This document shows, in pieces, positions 10,686 to 20,903 of a DNA stretch of 64,000 bases. The stretch covers positions 11,592,001-11,656,000 of the forward strand of contig CM060734.1 of NCBI GenBank assembly GCA_030704615.1, given 5' to 3'. The position numbers and the translations under genes were made by a program. The DNA comes from Takakia lepidozioides. Taxonomy: Eukaryota; Streptophyta; Takakiopsida; Takakiales; Takakiaceae. Position 1 is the stretch's first letter; the number at the start of each line of letters is the position of its first letter. The notes under the pieces are model-generated. The model was not told the origin of the DNA. It did no database searches and worked only from the letters and a program-made list of their open reading frames with translations.

Positions 10686-11050
10686 CCTAAAGTAAACATA
10701 AGAGTACCTGAAGTATCATAGAGTACATACCCGTCCTGGAAGTGTACATGGACTACACAACAACTCATGTGAAAGTGAGTAAAGTACATAAGTATCCATC
10801 TTCAAGTACCATAGAGTACATAACCTTCTACATTCACACCATAGACTACACAACAACTGATGTAAGAATGGATAGAGTCCATAGACACTCCCCTTCGAGT
10901 ACACAGGACTGCAGTCATTCCCACGGGAAGTCCTCACAGTACATAAGCATCCACCTTGAAGTACCACAAGGTACATAACCTTCCCCGTTCGCACCATATA
11001 GTACAGAAGGACTGGTGTAAGAATTCACAGAGTACATAGACAGGTGGCAT
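10686..11050. repeat. Irregular tandem repeat rich in AGTACATA
   Basis: Blocks such as GTACATAAGTATCCATCTTC followed by AAGTACCATAGAGTACATAA (about 10786) recur at about 10938. A second block (ACTACACAACAACTGATGTA type) recurs at about 10750, 10852 and 11000. Steps are about 100-150 bp and imperfect. There is no coding continuity. Confidence 0.6.
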
Positions 11051-11459
11051 GTTCCCATATATGAACTGAAATAGAAAGAAGAGAAAGGGCCATCCAGAAG
11101 CAGCCCAAAAGCAATCACACAGCTGGACTATACTCATTCCCACCAGAAAACAATAAAGAAGAAAGACAAGGGGCCACACAATAGGAAAAAAAAACAAAAG
11201 AGAAAGGGCCATACAGCCCAGATTCCAGAAGGGGCACACCATTCTGCCACGCAAGTCCAACACCATGGCATTACAATCAGACCATCTATCAATCTTATCT
11301 TGTCCTCTCTTAGCTCAGACCAGAGACGTAACAAACTGAGGATGAAGTGGGAGAAATCACAATCATCCTAGTGGGTGGTAGCAGAAGACTGACTTGCTGT
11401 CATCCATGGGGCCTACTATCAAACATTTGACATAGGGCTGATTAACCAAAGGAAACAAG
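11051..11459. other. No gene seen; 5' flank of gypsy element A
   Basis: I see no LTR, primer-binding site or coding sequence before the gag homology of element A begins near 11500. The element therefore appears 5'-truncated here. Confidence 0.45.
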
Positions 11460-12548
11460 TTGAAGTGGGACAAGTCCCTCAAGCAAATGGCATTCACATT
11501 TGTGCTGGGCAGGAGACATGGGGAACTTCACCAAGGCAATCCCAGAGGCAACTTTCAGGGTAATCCAAGGGGGAATTACCAGCCAGGGAATCATGATTAT
11601 AGAAATAATCCCATAATGGACCAAGGGCGGGGACCCAATGGTGAAGAACTGTGTTACTATTGTAACCAATTAGGACATTGCAAGGCAGCCTGTCCATTCT
11701 GGATCAGACACCAGAATGAGATGAGAGCTCCTATGAATGAAGGCCCAGTAGTGGCAGCTCACATGGTTATGCCATGTTTTGTACCAGAAGTGAGTACAAT
11801 GATAGTTACCAGAAGCAAAGCTAAACTATTACCTCCAGTGGATGAGGAAGAAGATGAGAATGAGGATGGCAGTGATGTGCCGGAAGATGATGAGGCTTGG
11901 AGAGATCAGAAGGAACTGCACAAGGAAGTGGTAGATACCATAAGGGAAATGCAGAAGGATACTGATATCCCTATGGCGGATTCATCTGACTCTGAAAGAG
12001 AAGATGAAGATGAGGAAATGAGGAAGCAAGATGTTTCACAGATGCAGAATACTGAAGGGACTTTGGCTGAAGTGATATGCCAGTCCAAAGCAGAGATTAC
12101 AATTGGGCAGCTATTGGTTGTGGCACCCCACTGTAAACACAGGCTGTATGAGGCAATTAATCAGATTGCTCATGGGACAAAAGATACAGACCTGACCTGT
12201 AAGGTGACAAGTTTTAATGTGCAGCCCAAAGGACGAGAAACTGTCATGGACTTTGATGATTCCATGCCAGTAATCCAATTGAGAATTGGAAGCACAGACC
12301 TGACTGATGTACTGATTGATGGAGGCTCAGGAATGAATATCATGACAGACCAGATAAGGCAGAAGCTTAGTTTGAGTAACATGAAACCATCCCCATTCAC
12401 AGTAACAATGGAAGATCAAAGCAGTGTACAGCCATTGGGCTTGATAAGAGGAGTAAGAATACAGATTCAGAAGTTGGTCTTTAAGATCACTGTGACTGTA
12501 TTGAAAATGGATGATGTCATGGAAGCTTATTCCTTATTGTTAGGATGA
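11460..12548 (+). pseudogene. Element A gag C-terminus and aspartic protease
   Basis: Residues about 65-78 form a zinc knuckle, CYYCNQLGHCKAAC (CX2CX4HX4C, near 11652-11693), the RNA-packaging module of Gag. An acidic linker (DEEEDENEDGSDVPEDDEAW) follows. The retropepsin site reads LIDGGSGMNIM near 12312-12345; Asp-Gly-Gly-Ser-Gly in place of Asp-Ser/Thr-Gly is usual for Tat/Athila-type plant elements. The frame stops at TGA 12546, in LLLG-stop-PWLKQ, where element C has a CGA arginine codon. A single C-to-T change therefore explains the stop. Confidence 0.8.
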
Positions 12549-13200
12549 CCATGGCTGAAACAGGCCAAGGTATTCCATGACTGGAATACTCAAATTCTAA
12601 TTGTGCGCAAGGATAAGCACAAAATACAAATTTCAACTAAGAAGTCAGGTAGACTACCTGCTACCAGGAGACCTCGTGGAGTCAGGGAGTATGACTGGAG
12701 AGGAGGACTTAATGAAGAGCAGGAGGCTACTCTGTTTGCTACACACCTAGAGTGGGAGCAGGTTGCAGAAATGCTGGGAGGACTAAGTTGTTTCAAAGGT
12801 ATATGCTGTGGTGTAGTAACAGCCACACCAATTGAGGGGGAAACAAGCAGTTACCCACCACATTCCTATGAAGAAAGAGAGGGAGAAATAGAAATCCTAG
12901 AGGAACCAGCCACTGTGAGTTTGTAGGACAAAGTAGTGGCTGGATGGACAATCACAGCTGAAGAGCAGGTGAGAGAAGTGAATGTGAGAATTGAGGAGGA
13001 ACCAAGAATGGTAAAAGTTGGGGCTGACTTGTAACCTGAATTCTTTGAGGAAGCTAAGAGCTTATTTATCAAATACAAAGATGTATTTGCTTGGAGCTAT
13101 GAAGATATGAAAGGGATACCCCCTGAGCATAAGATTGAGTTGGAACCAGGTTCAGTACCAATCAAGCAGGCAAGATACAAGATAAATCTCTATGCACAGA
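12549..13200 (+). pseudogene. Element A protease-RT linker
   Basis: The frame from 12603 reads KIQISTKKSGRLPATRRPRG and continues to EEPATVSL, where TAG at about 12924 interrupts it. Element C carries the same linker uninterrupted (minus strand, 34960-35625). A second in-frame stop follows GADL near 13032, where C reads GADLEPEFF. The function of this spacer is not known; it precedes the RT in this family. Confidence 0.7.
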
Positions 13201-13954
13201 AGGTTGGGGAAGAGATAAAGAAGTTGGCTGAGGCTAAGTTTATATACCCGATAGAGTACACCACTTGGCTAGATCACCTATCCTGATAGTTCCCAAGAAG
13301 AATGGCAAACTGAGAGTTTGTGTGAACTACAAGAAGCTAAATGATTATACAAAGAAGGATCCATTTCCTTTGTCATTCACAGAAGCTGTACTAGATACTG
13401 TAGCAGGCCATGAGATGTACTCATTCATGGATGGCTTCAGTGGGAATAACCAAGTACAAGTAGCTAAAGAGGATCAGGGAAAGACAGCTTTCATCACTGA
13501 CTGGGGTGCTTATGCATACAAAGTCATGCCTTTTGGACTTTGTAATGCACCAACAACTTTCCAGAGAGTGATAAGTGAATCTTTCCATGAGTACTTGGAT
13601 GATTTCATGCAAGTGTTCTTAGATGACTTCGGTGTTTACAGCTCTAAGAATGAGCACTTGCAGAAGTTGGAGTTATGTTTGGCCAGATGTAGGATGAGAG
13701 GTCTTGGGCTGAATCTAGAAAAATGTACTTTTTGTGTGAACTCAAGAGTTCTTTTGGGACACATTGTGTGTCAGAAAGGGTTGCTTGTAGATCCTAGAAA
13801 GACTGAGGTTATTAAGGCCTCTCCACCACCAAGTAACGTTAAGGCTCTGAGGAGGATCCTTGGACAAACCAGTTATTACAGAAGGTTTGTCAGACGATAT
13901 GCACAGAAGGCAACACCATTGAGCAAGCTCTTGAAAAAGGATGCAGGGGGGTAG
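13201..13954 (+). pseudogene. Element A reverse transcriptase
   Basis: The frame contains ILIVPKKNGKLRVCVNYKKL, YSFMDGFSG, AYKVMPFGLCNAPTTFQRVI and the catalytic FLDDFGVYSS (near 13612), then LGQTSYYRRFVRRYAQKATP. These are RT blocks 1-7 of Ty3/gypsy; the aspartates in SFMDG and FLDD are the metal ligands. Of the three gypsy RT copies here, only A keeps an undamaged FLDD box. Upstream, TTWLDHL-stop shows a frameshift just before 13265. The protein ends after LLKKDA, where the internal deletion begins. Confidence 0.85.
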
Positions 13955-14414
13955 CTATGGAGAAGGGGCAGTACAGGAAGGAGAGCAGGTGGAGGAGGAG
14001 ACAATGGAGTGTAGTTTGATGTTTGCAAGCTGTAGAGATGTCATCGTAGTGTAGACTTAGTGATACGAAAGGCCTCGGCCTAACTCAGGACACTGATATT
14101 AATGCAGATTCTCATTCCATATACGCACGTGTAGAGAGACCAGAATGAAGTGGTGGAATGCTTAGATAGAGGTAGAGAAATGAACTGGCAGGTTGCATGA
14201 GCAACCAGTAACATAACTTTAAGCATTAAAGACTTGAGCCTCTCATCATGAGTGTAATCAAAGTATAGGGAAGAAGAACATCCCCATGATACACTAGGTG
14301 TAGGTCATGACAGATTATTCTGAGCGGGCTGAGTACTTAGAGATTTCTAACTCTTCTACCCTAGAGTTTCCACCCCGGATAGCTAAGGGATGGGTGAGTA
14401 AAAGCCATTCAATA
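13955..14414 (+). repeat. Element A 3' LTR, 5'-truncated
   Basis: Sequence from about 13975 matches the inner LTR of element D (GGAGAGCA..., GTAGAGAGAC, then CATGATACACTA, TAGGTCATGA and GGATGGGTGAGTAAAAGCC). It ends near CCATTCA at about 14410, where D ends in CGCTCGACA. The first half of the LTR, including the minisatellite, is missing. Confidence 0.75.
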
Positions 14415-15790
14415 GTTGTGTGGAACAACTGCTTCTTCAAGGAGTTTGAAAGGGACAAAGGGATTCTGAGGTCGAAAGAATTCAAAAACCAATACAACAG
14501 TGAGCAAGCAATGAAGCGAGTCTTGTACAGGTATAGACCCCGCAATATGCAGTGGATTCATTCGCCTATGTTTCATTATGTATGTGTGTTTCAAGGTTGC
14601 GTCAACGCAAGGTTGAATGTTGGTTGCCCTGGACAGGATTTTGTTTCATTTCATCTTGATTGAATAGGAACTTGGTCTGACGTGAGGCAATTTTGATTTC
14701 ACTTTCTGTTTGCTCTTATCAACCTTGCTTCAACGCAAGGTTGGATTCCGGTTGCCTTGGTGAGTATTTCATGATACGGCTGGAATTGCCAAAGACTGGA
14801 GCAGGGCGCACTTCAAAGACTGCAGGTGGTACCTTGATCTGCCCAAACAAGACACACCATTCGATGAGGCGGTGTTGAGGAACCTGAACGACAATGCCGC
14901 GGCACTTGCCCCGCGCACTGACAAAGACATTTAGGAGAGAATCATTCAAGCTTTGAACGCAAAAGAGCATGAGAAATCGTCCACTCCAAAACGAAAAGGT
15001 CGAATGATGTCCTTGGAGAGGTGCTCGGGAGAAATCCCCAACTTTCATGCAGACCCTGGTGGAGACATGCAACCGGCACGGTGGGCGGGTGGTGGACTTG
15101 TCTATGGGCACAGGTGGGGCCCTAAACTTGTTTCTGAAATCTGAATTGTGAGAGCTTCAATTTTTTTTTGTGGACCCTGTTTCACCTTTTCGTTAATGTT
15201 GGGTTTGCAGGAGCATCTTTCCATGCCTACAAAAGTGCCGGTAGGCACTTCTTCGGCATGGAGGGGGATGCAGAGCTCTTTTCTAGCGAGCTTGAACAGC
15301 TTGCATCGGGCTCAACATCAGCCCCCCGCACGAAGGCAGTTTTCGAGGAGGCCGACGTTCCTGACAAAGATCTGGACGTGGACTCTGATTTTGAATGTGA
15401 GTAAGTTGTGTTTGTTGTCGTGCAATCGGGTATTGCATTCCATTGCTTCTTTCCCACCGTGATTCCAATGATTCCTTCAATTATAAATCTCGCAATTGTG
15501 ACTTCTAACACGATTCCGGTTGATCCGTTTCAGAGTGTGGCACCAATCATCGGCGACATCCTTCGGTTTCCAAGGATACAACTTGACTCCAAGTCCGCCC
15601 TATGGTTACCACTTGCCTGTTTACGCGGAGGCATGCACACGTGTGTTTTCCCAGCAATCGGCCCGTTCGCCTCTCTATGGGGGGGTTGGCAGAAAAAAAT
15701 GTGGAAGTCAGGCTAGCGTATATGTAGATGACATTACTACCATGTCTGGAAGTAGTTCCTCTGGAACCTCGGGTAGTTGATGGGGTTGGT
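14415..15790 (+). pseudogene. Exons of a DNA-methylase-like protein (mobile or host)
   Basis: Three or four open stretches look like exons of one gene. The first (14418-14575) has FFKEFERDKGILRSKEFKNQ and MKRVLYRYRPRNMQWIHSPM. The second (about 14775-15110) has HFKDCRWYLDLPKQDTPFDE, a TAG after RTDKDI, and MMSLERCSGEIPNFHADPGG. The third (15210-15404) has GASFHAYKSAGRHFFGMEGD followed by AELFSSELEQL. The last resembles the G-x-x-A-x-x-x-GR-x-x-x-E-x-D motif where DNA methylases bind S-adenosylmethionine. The final one (15540-15780) is Ser-rich with an AATAAA near 15803. Element A's LTR abuts the first exon. The family call is tentative. Confidence 0.3.
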
Positions 15791-17930
15791 GGAGATTGGC
15801 TTAATAAATGGTGTTTTGCATTACAAGTGTTGCCACCCTGTTCTGCTACCATGTTTTTACGCATACCGCAAAGCATCTTTAGGGATTTCCTAGTGTATGT
15901 CTGGAGATCGTCAATCATTGAATAGTGGATATAAATTGGGGGGAAGGAACTTCGTTAAAACAAAGTCATTCTCGTTCGTGTTCATTACACAACCGGACAT
16001 TGTACTCTGTGAAATATCATGTACCCGTGCTCGAAAACCATCCACAAACCTCCCGTGATTTCTCGTCCGAACCAGATTTAGATGAGGGAGGAGACTTCTC
16101 GGAAAATAAAGTTTGAAAATTTGGGGCGTGGTAATCGCCTACCGTTCCGCGGAAATAGGTGGCTTCCGCGGAATTAGGTCCTGTACGTGGGAAACCTTGC
16201 TAACGTGGCGTGAGCCTGGGCGGGCTCACGCGCTCACAGGCTCACAGGCTCACGTGGAAGCATTCCCCCTCGGTGTGGCCGGTGGAACTGGGATGCAATC
16301 TTAGTCAGGTTGAGGCCGACGCCCTTACTGCAGCAGGATTTCGGATGGTGCAGCGAACTGACGTCCCCACACAACCATTTTCGGTTCCACAGCGTCGACC
16401 ACTGACCCCTATGTGAGCAAGAGCAGACCGACGTGACAACTCTGCGCATCCTACACACCGTTGGGGGAAACCGAGGAGATGGCGACCTGCCTCAAAAGTG
16501 AACGAGACAGGATGAGGAATGCACTTGGGATGAACTGTATAATCTAGAGCTGAACAGAAGTGCCCCCACCAGGCTTTGGGCGTATTTATCAGATGGTCAC
16601 GACAGGCTCAGTTGTCCGCAACGAGGTGTACACCATCACCATTTCAGAATTACCCACCTGTGCACCGACTTCCAAATCATGGCAAAGAAGGGGGCATCGT
16701 ATTGCCCTTGCAAACATCTGTACTACGTGTACCTAAAGAGACTCGGGTGTAATTCCACCACTCATTACTACATACATGCACCATCGTCGAGCCCGAACGA
16801 GGTGTTCACTCTTTTGAATATGGATCCAGGGGACTAGTGAGCTTGGTTTTCGGGGCACAAGACAATATTACGCCCATCCTTTCCAAAGTTTCAGTTATAG
16901 TTGAACTTTACTGCTGCAAGTACCTCTGACTTTGGCAACAGAACTGTTCGAGTTGTGTCTCTCCTACCAGTACCTATTTTGGTCATACTAGTATACTAAT
17001 ATGTAATTGCCTTCTGTTTCCACGTGCATGGAATTTTTTTGGGGGGTTGTTACTTTTCTCCTCACCCCAAACTTTGCATACCTCATTCGACCCCCGGCAA
17101 GGAAATGCGGCGCCACATTTCGAAGTAATGTGGCCGCCACTACCAGCACCTAGTTTGGTCATAGTAAGATAGTCACACCGAGTCTTTTGGGCGCCGACCG
17201 CCCACAACAGTGAACTCCTCAGAAATTTTGCACGTGCGAATCGTAATTTGGCACCGCATTTCGCAGTGGAGTGGCAAAGCCTTTCCCGCAGAATGTAGGA
17301 AGAAGCAAGATTTTTCAAGCACTACAGACTGTGTTGTTGCATGGGGATCATACAATCGCGAGAAAAGGGTCAGCCTCATTCTAATGTTAGGGCATATAAA
17401 ACTGCGGAATATTCTATACACGCCAGTATATGGCATCCTTTTGCTGTCGGATACTGGATTTTCCTAGTGAACCTCCATTGCACGGTCAGTTTTTTCCATG
17501 AGCAGATTTACGAAACCATGAGCGGAATTGTTACTCACGACATATCTTCGCCGCATTACAGGATCTGGAAATTCCAAACAGTCAATGACAAATAAAAAAT
17601 AAAATAAAATTTAATACTTTTTTTAATCAGCCGCGTCCAACATAGAGGAAGGTTTATCCAATTTAGGAGAGGAACCATCTAATAGGGGAGGTAACTCATC
17701 CACTTGTGGAGCGTCTCCATCGACCAATATATGGGGTCCAAATGTACTAGGGGAAGGTTCGTCCAATTTACGCAACACCTCATCTACTAGATGATGTAAT
17801 CATTTAGAAATTGATGTTACTTCATTCAATTTAGGCGCACTCCCTTCCCCATGCTCTTCCGTCAACTGATTATAGGGTCGAGCCCTCTTCTGCCCGCGGG
17901 TCAACACCGTATGTATAGGATATTGCTCCT
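15791..17930. other. No gene recognised
   Basis: Short overlapping frames have no domains. Local features are two TTCCGCGGAA palindromes 19 bp apart (16145 and 16164), followed by repeats of AGGCTCAC (16205-16255), and two copies of a phrase like ACCAGTACCTATTTTGGTCA (about 16966 and 17138). The 17600-17850 stretch is AT-rich. Confidence 0.4.
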
Positions 17931-17939
17931 CTCTTTGTG

Positions 17940-17946
17940 TATAAAA
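17940..17946 (+). promoter_or_regulatory. TATA box, possible LTR promoter before gag
   Basis: TATAAAA occurs in the context TTTGTGTATAAAAGTCTTCC, about 120 bp before the gag-like frame that starts near 18060. That spacing fits an LTR promoter and short leader, but LTR borders were not identified. Confidence 0.3.
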
Positions 17947-18059
17947 GTCTTCCACCATCTTCTCCTTCCTCTTTCTTCAATCATAGGCACACCCCCTCTC
18001 TGTAACCAACTCAATCCTCCGCACGTCGACACCAGTTCGAGCAGTAGTTGGTGGATTTG

Positions 18060-18776
18060 ATGGGGTTGAATGTAAAGGTAGAGTTCCATGGTTTCTGTCA
18101 CCAGATAAGGTCTCAGCTGAACAACTGGAGTTGCTGCTCTACAGTTATTAGCCATATGGTAGGGCGTCCACTTGGTATTGGCAACAGGCGCCAGGTACAT
18201 TCGTCACTTGGCAGCAGATTTGGGACGCATTTTTAGATCATTTTCGAACGGTCCACCAGTTCACCATTGTCTTGATGGCACTGGCCAGGATCCGCCAAGG
18301 CCCCACAGAGGAGGTGGCGGACTTTGAAATGCGATTTCGAGAGTTGATGCGACTCCAAAACCCTTTAACCCCCCTAGATGATGGGGTACTGAAGGATTGT
18401 TTTCTGAGTGGATTACGAGAGACCACTCACTTTCATGTTTTGCAGCAAAGACCTGCAACACTGGTAGATGCCATACAAGTCGGGCAACAACATGCATTGC
18501 CAGGTACAACGGGCCAAGATGCCCGACTTTGTACTTCCATCATACATTACGATCGAGCCCACGCAGGAGCCGACGCCATTAGCGGTGATCCAACCCGCTC
18601 TACACTATACGCCGTCATATGTAGGAGGAGCATGGCCATACGCCCCGGCGACATCCCCTACACCAGCAGTAGTACCGACCGTGCCACAGTATACGAATGC
18701 TGCCCCTACTAACTCGTATGCAGATTTCACTCGGCAGTCTGATTCACGGTTCAACATATACCATACCAAGTGACCA
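18060..18776 (+). pseudogene. Retrotransposon gag domain (element E)
   Basis: Translation gives DKVSAEQLELLLYSY, a stop, then WQQIWDAFLDHFRTVHQFTI and MALARIRQGPTEEVADFEMR, followed by FRELMRLQNPLTPLDDGVLK and SGLRE. This is the Retrotrans_gag capsid domain (W-x-x-F-x-x-x-F ... Q-x-x-x-E-x-V-x-x-F-x-x-x-F ... F-x-x-GL). A Pro/Thr/Tyr-rich tail follows in another frame (18530-18775). No zinc knuckle or pol follows; at about 18780 the sequence becomes unrelated. It is a broken gag from a family distinct from A-D. Confidence 0.65.
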
Positions 18777-19935
18777 AACCAAGAGACACTTCCAACGCAC
18801 CCAGATGAAGCATTTCCAGACCCACAATTACAACGAATGTAAGGTCTATGCCAATTGATCAGCTGACTTTTGTGATTCTTAGATCTGGTTGAGCCAGTAG
18901 GTAGGTCGTTCTTGGTCCGTAAGGTCAAGTTCTCACCTTGGTCACAAAGGTGTAGAAACTACATAGATGTGGTGTCAAAACCTTGCAAGATGTTGTCATA
19001 CGACAAATGTTTTTTGTTAGTGTCGTTTCTAAGATAATTATAACACGACACTCGACGACGGAATGTGTGACAAGTTCGCACTATTTCATCATGTAGTTCA
19101 ATCGTATGGACTTGACATCATATCCGGTTGTTCATATATGATATCAACTTAGTACAGATATGGAGTATGATGATGAAATACGAAATCCGTGCGAAAGTTA
19201 TATGCACCCTTGAAAAAACGGATGTCGCAGAAAATGTGATATGGTGCTGCCACCCTAGGCTCTTGCAATGTCTTGGCAAGTCTGAAAACTTCATTCTCAT
19301 CAAACTACTCAAACCATTATATTACTACCTATTTCTAAACATCATGAAGTTGATATTGGGTATGAGAAGAGAAGTTACTTGTATGTGGCAGTGCCATGTT
19401 ATGCCAGTGACATCACAAAGAATCTTTCTGAGCAATGACAGTAATCAACAACTGCTAGAATTTTGAAAGAGAGAATTGATACCTAACTAAGATGTTCCAT
19501 TATTGAGAAAATGCTACAAGGACACCAGTGTCACTCAAATGGGTGAATTTACTTGAGCATAATACTTTGGTACTATATTCGTGCTTGGGAATGGGATCGA
19601 TCAATCATGCACGGACATAGTACAAATGTGTTTCAAGCCATCACTTCCATGTGAAAAAATCACTAAAATTGATGTGTGTTGTGCCATCACGTACGTACGT
19701 ATATCCATGCCATTACGTACTGTAGTAATTTATATTGGTAAGACACAAAATTCGTAGTGATAAAGTCAAATTTAACGAGTTTGGCACGGATATAGTACCA
19801 CCTCGTTTTCTACTAACAGGGACACCGGATCCATGTCGTAATAGAACCAACGTAATTAGTGTCACTCTAACGCCATCAAAGTGACGTTTATGACATGGAT
19901 GAGTTGTTTAACGATATCCGTGCCACAATCGTTGG
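18777..19935. other. Non-coding insertion-like DNA
   Basis: No coding domain is visible. Short inverted words such as GTGTCGT...ACGACAC (about 19019-19051) and repeated CACGTAC/ACGTAC near 19690-19720 suggest a non-autonomous DNA element. It lies between the gag of element E and the integrase end of element D, but I could not define its termini. Confidence 0.35.
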
Positions 19936-19939
19936 GTAG

Positions 19940-20360
19940 CGCTTCTAAGCTTAAGTCACCATGGAAAGGACCTTATGTCATACAGAAGATGTATGATAAC
20001 AACACAGCCATGTTACAAACCATTAACAAAGAGATGCTTGGAAGAGTTAATGCCAATAAGTTGAAGGGATACAGTGGTATCCATGATAAACCATTGCAGC
20101 ATGATTTGCATATTGAAACACAGAAGCAGTCACGGACTACACCGGTAATACCAATGGAGCATGAGGCACTTGTCGTAAAGCCGAATGTGTATGGCCTGAG
20201 CGTAGAACACGGGTGTTCACACATTCATCACAGGCCACCACAGTATGACACAGCCTATCACAGCCCATCACAACATCACACAGCCTATCACAGCTCGTCA
20301 CAGTTTGACACAGCCTGTCACAGGCCAACACAGCCCACGCGGGTTGTACAGTCCATATGA
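19940..20360 (+). pseudogene. Element D integrase C-terminus with repeat tail
   Basis: The frame has LKSPWKGPYVIQKMYDNNTA, then MLGRVNANKLKGYSGIHDKP. This is the small C-terminal SH3-like part of gypsy integrase (GPYVI ... N..LK.Y), which binds DNA during insertion. Element B has the same tail (KLKGYKGIHDKALIHDLYAN). In D the protein then ends in a His/Ser/Gln-rich tail encoded by a 10-bp DNA repeat (CACAGCC type): 30 bp, or three units, encodes each 10 residues, for example DTAYHSPSQH and HTAYHSSSQF. The catalytic core upstream is missing. Confidence 0.7.
20228..20340. repeat. 10-bp minisatellite within pol coding end
   Basis: About ten copies of a decamer close to CACAGCCTAT or CACAGCCCAT lie in the frame of the integrase tail. 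The same decamer family is expanded in the LTR of this element (24830-25085) and in element C's LTR. Confidence 0.75.
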
Positions 20361-20903
20361 TCAGTGACAGGTGGACGCAGGTTAACGTCAGAAAAGTGGC
20401 CGGTAAGTGTAAGGTCAGCTTGGGAGTCAAACTCGGAGAAAAAACCACGCGGACAGAGGGCGACGAGAGAGTGTTTGAATTCGAACATGTGGCCTAAGGG
20501 GCAAAGCGCTCTGCATTGCATGAACTGCAATAACGGGTGTCATCTGCCAAAAGACAAACTGGGCCGTCAAAGTACCTACCGGTACAACAGCCAAAACTAA
20601 TTGCGGGCCCATTAATGCATCCAGGGAACAGGTAACGGAACCCTTTACACGAACAGCAAAGGGGGACCTTTGCCACATGTGCTGTCCTAGTGGACATTCC
20701 ATGTGGGAATATGAGCAGATGGGGGTAAAATTAAGAAGTTACCTGAGGAGGCAATAGCCAACCAGGAGTGAGAATTTCATGCAAGTGGTTCCCTCCAAGA
20801 AACAAGAACAAGAAATTAGAAGAGTTATGAGCGAAAGAGTCGGGGGGCTCCGAATAACCAACGTCTCGACGGGAGGGGCAATCAAAGCTATAGCTTTGTA
20901 GCT
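20361..20903 (+). other. Pol to accessory-ORF spacer with splice signals
   Basis: No domain is encoded. GTAAGT at 20403-20408 in GGCCGGTAAGTGT is a strong 5' splice site. An AG at 20900-20901 lies just before the accessory ATG at 20904. This would fit expression of the accessory ORF from a spliced transcript, as proposed for 3' ORFs of some Tat/Athila elements. That is inference from position only. Confidence 0.35.

Larger units (their letters stand above)
11460..14414 (+). mobile_element. Ty3/gypsy (Tat-like) element A, truncated and internally deleted
   Basis: From left to right it holds the end of gag with a zinc knuckle, an aspartic protease, a linker, reverse transcriptase, then directly the inner part of a 3' LTR. 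RNase H, integrase and the LTR start are missing, so a deletion joined RT (after LLKKDA, about 13945) to the LTR interior. The LTR piece (14290-14414) is nearly the same as the LTR ends of elements C and D (GGATGGGTGAGTAAAAGCC), so A, C and D belong to one family. The gag side has no 5' LTR. Confidence 0.85.

Noticed and set aside
20427-20702. Minus-strand frames of 67-91 residues near 20.5 kb
   Set aside because: Cys-rich by chance in the pol/accessory spacer; no consistent domain and they overlap each other.
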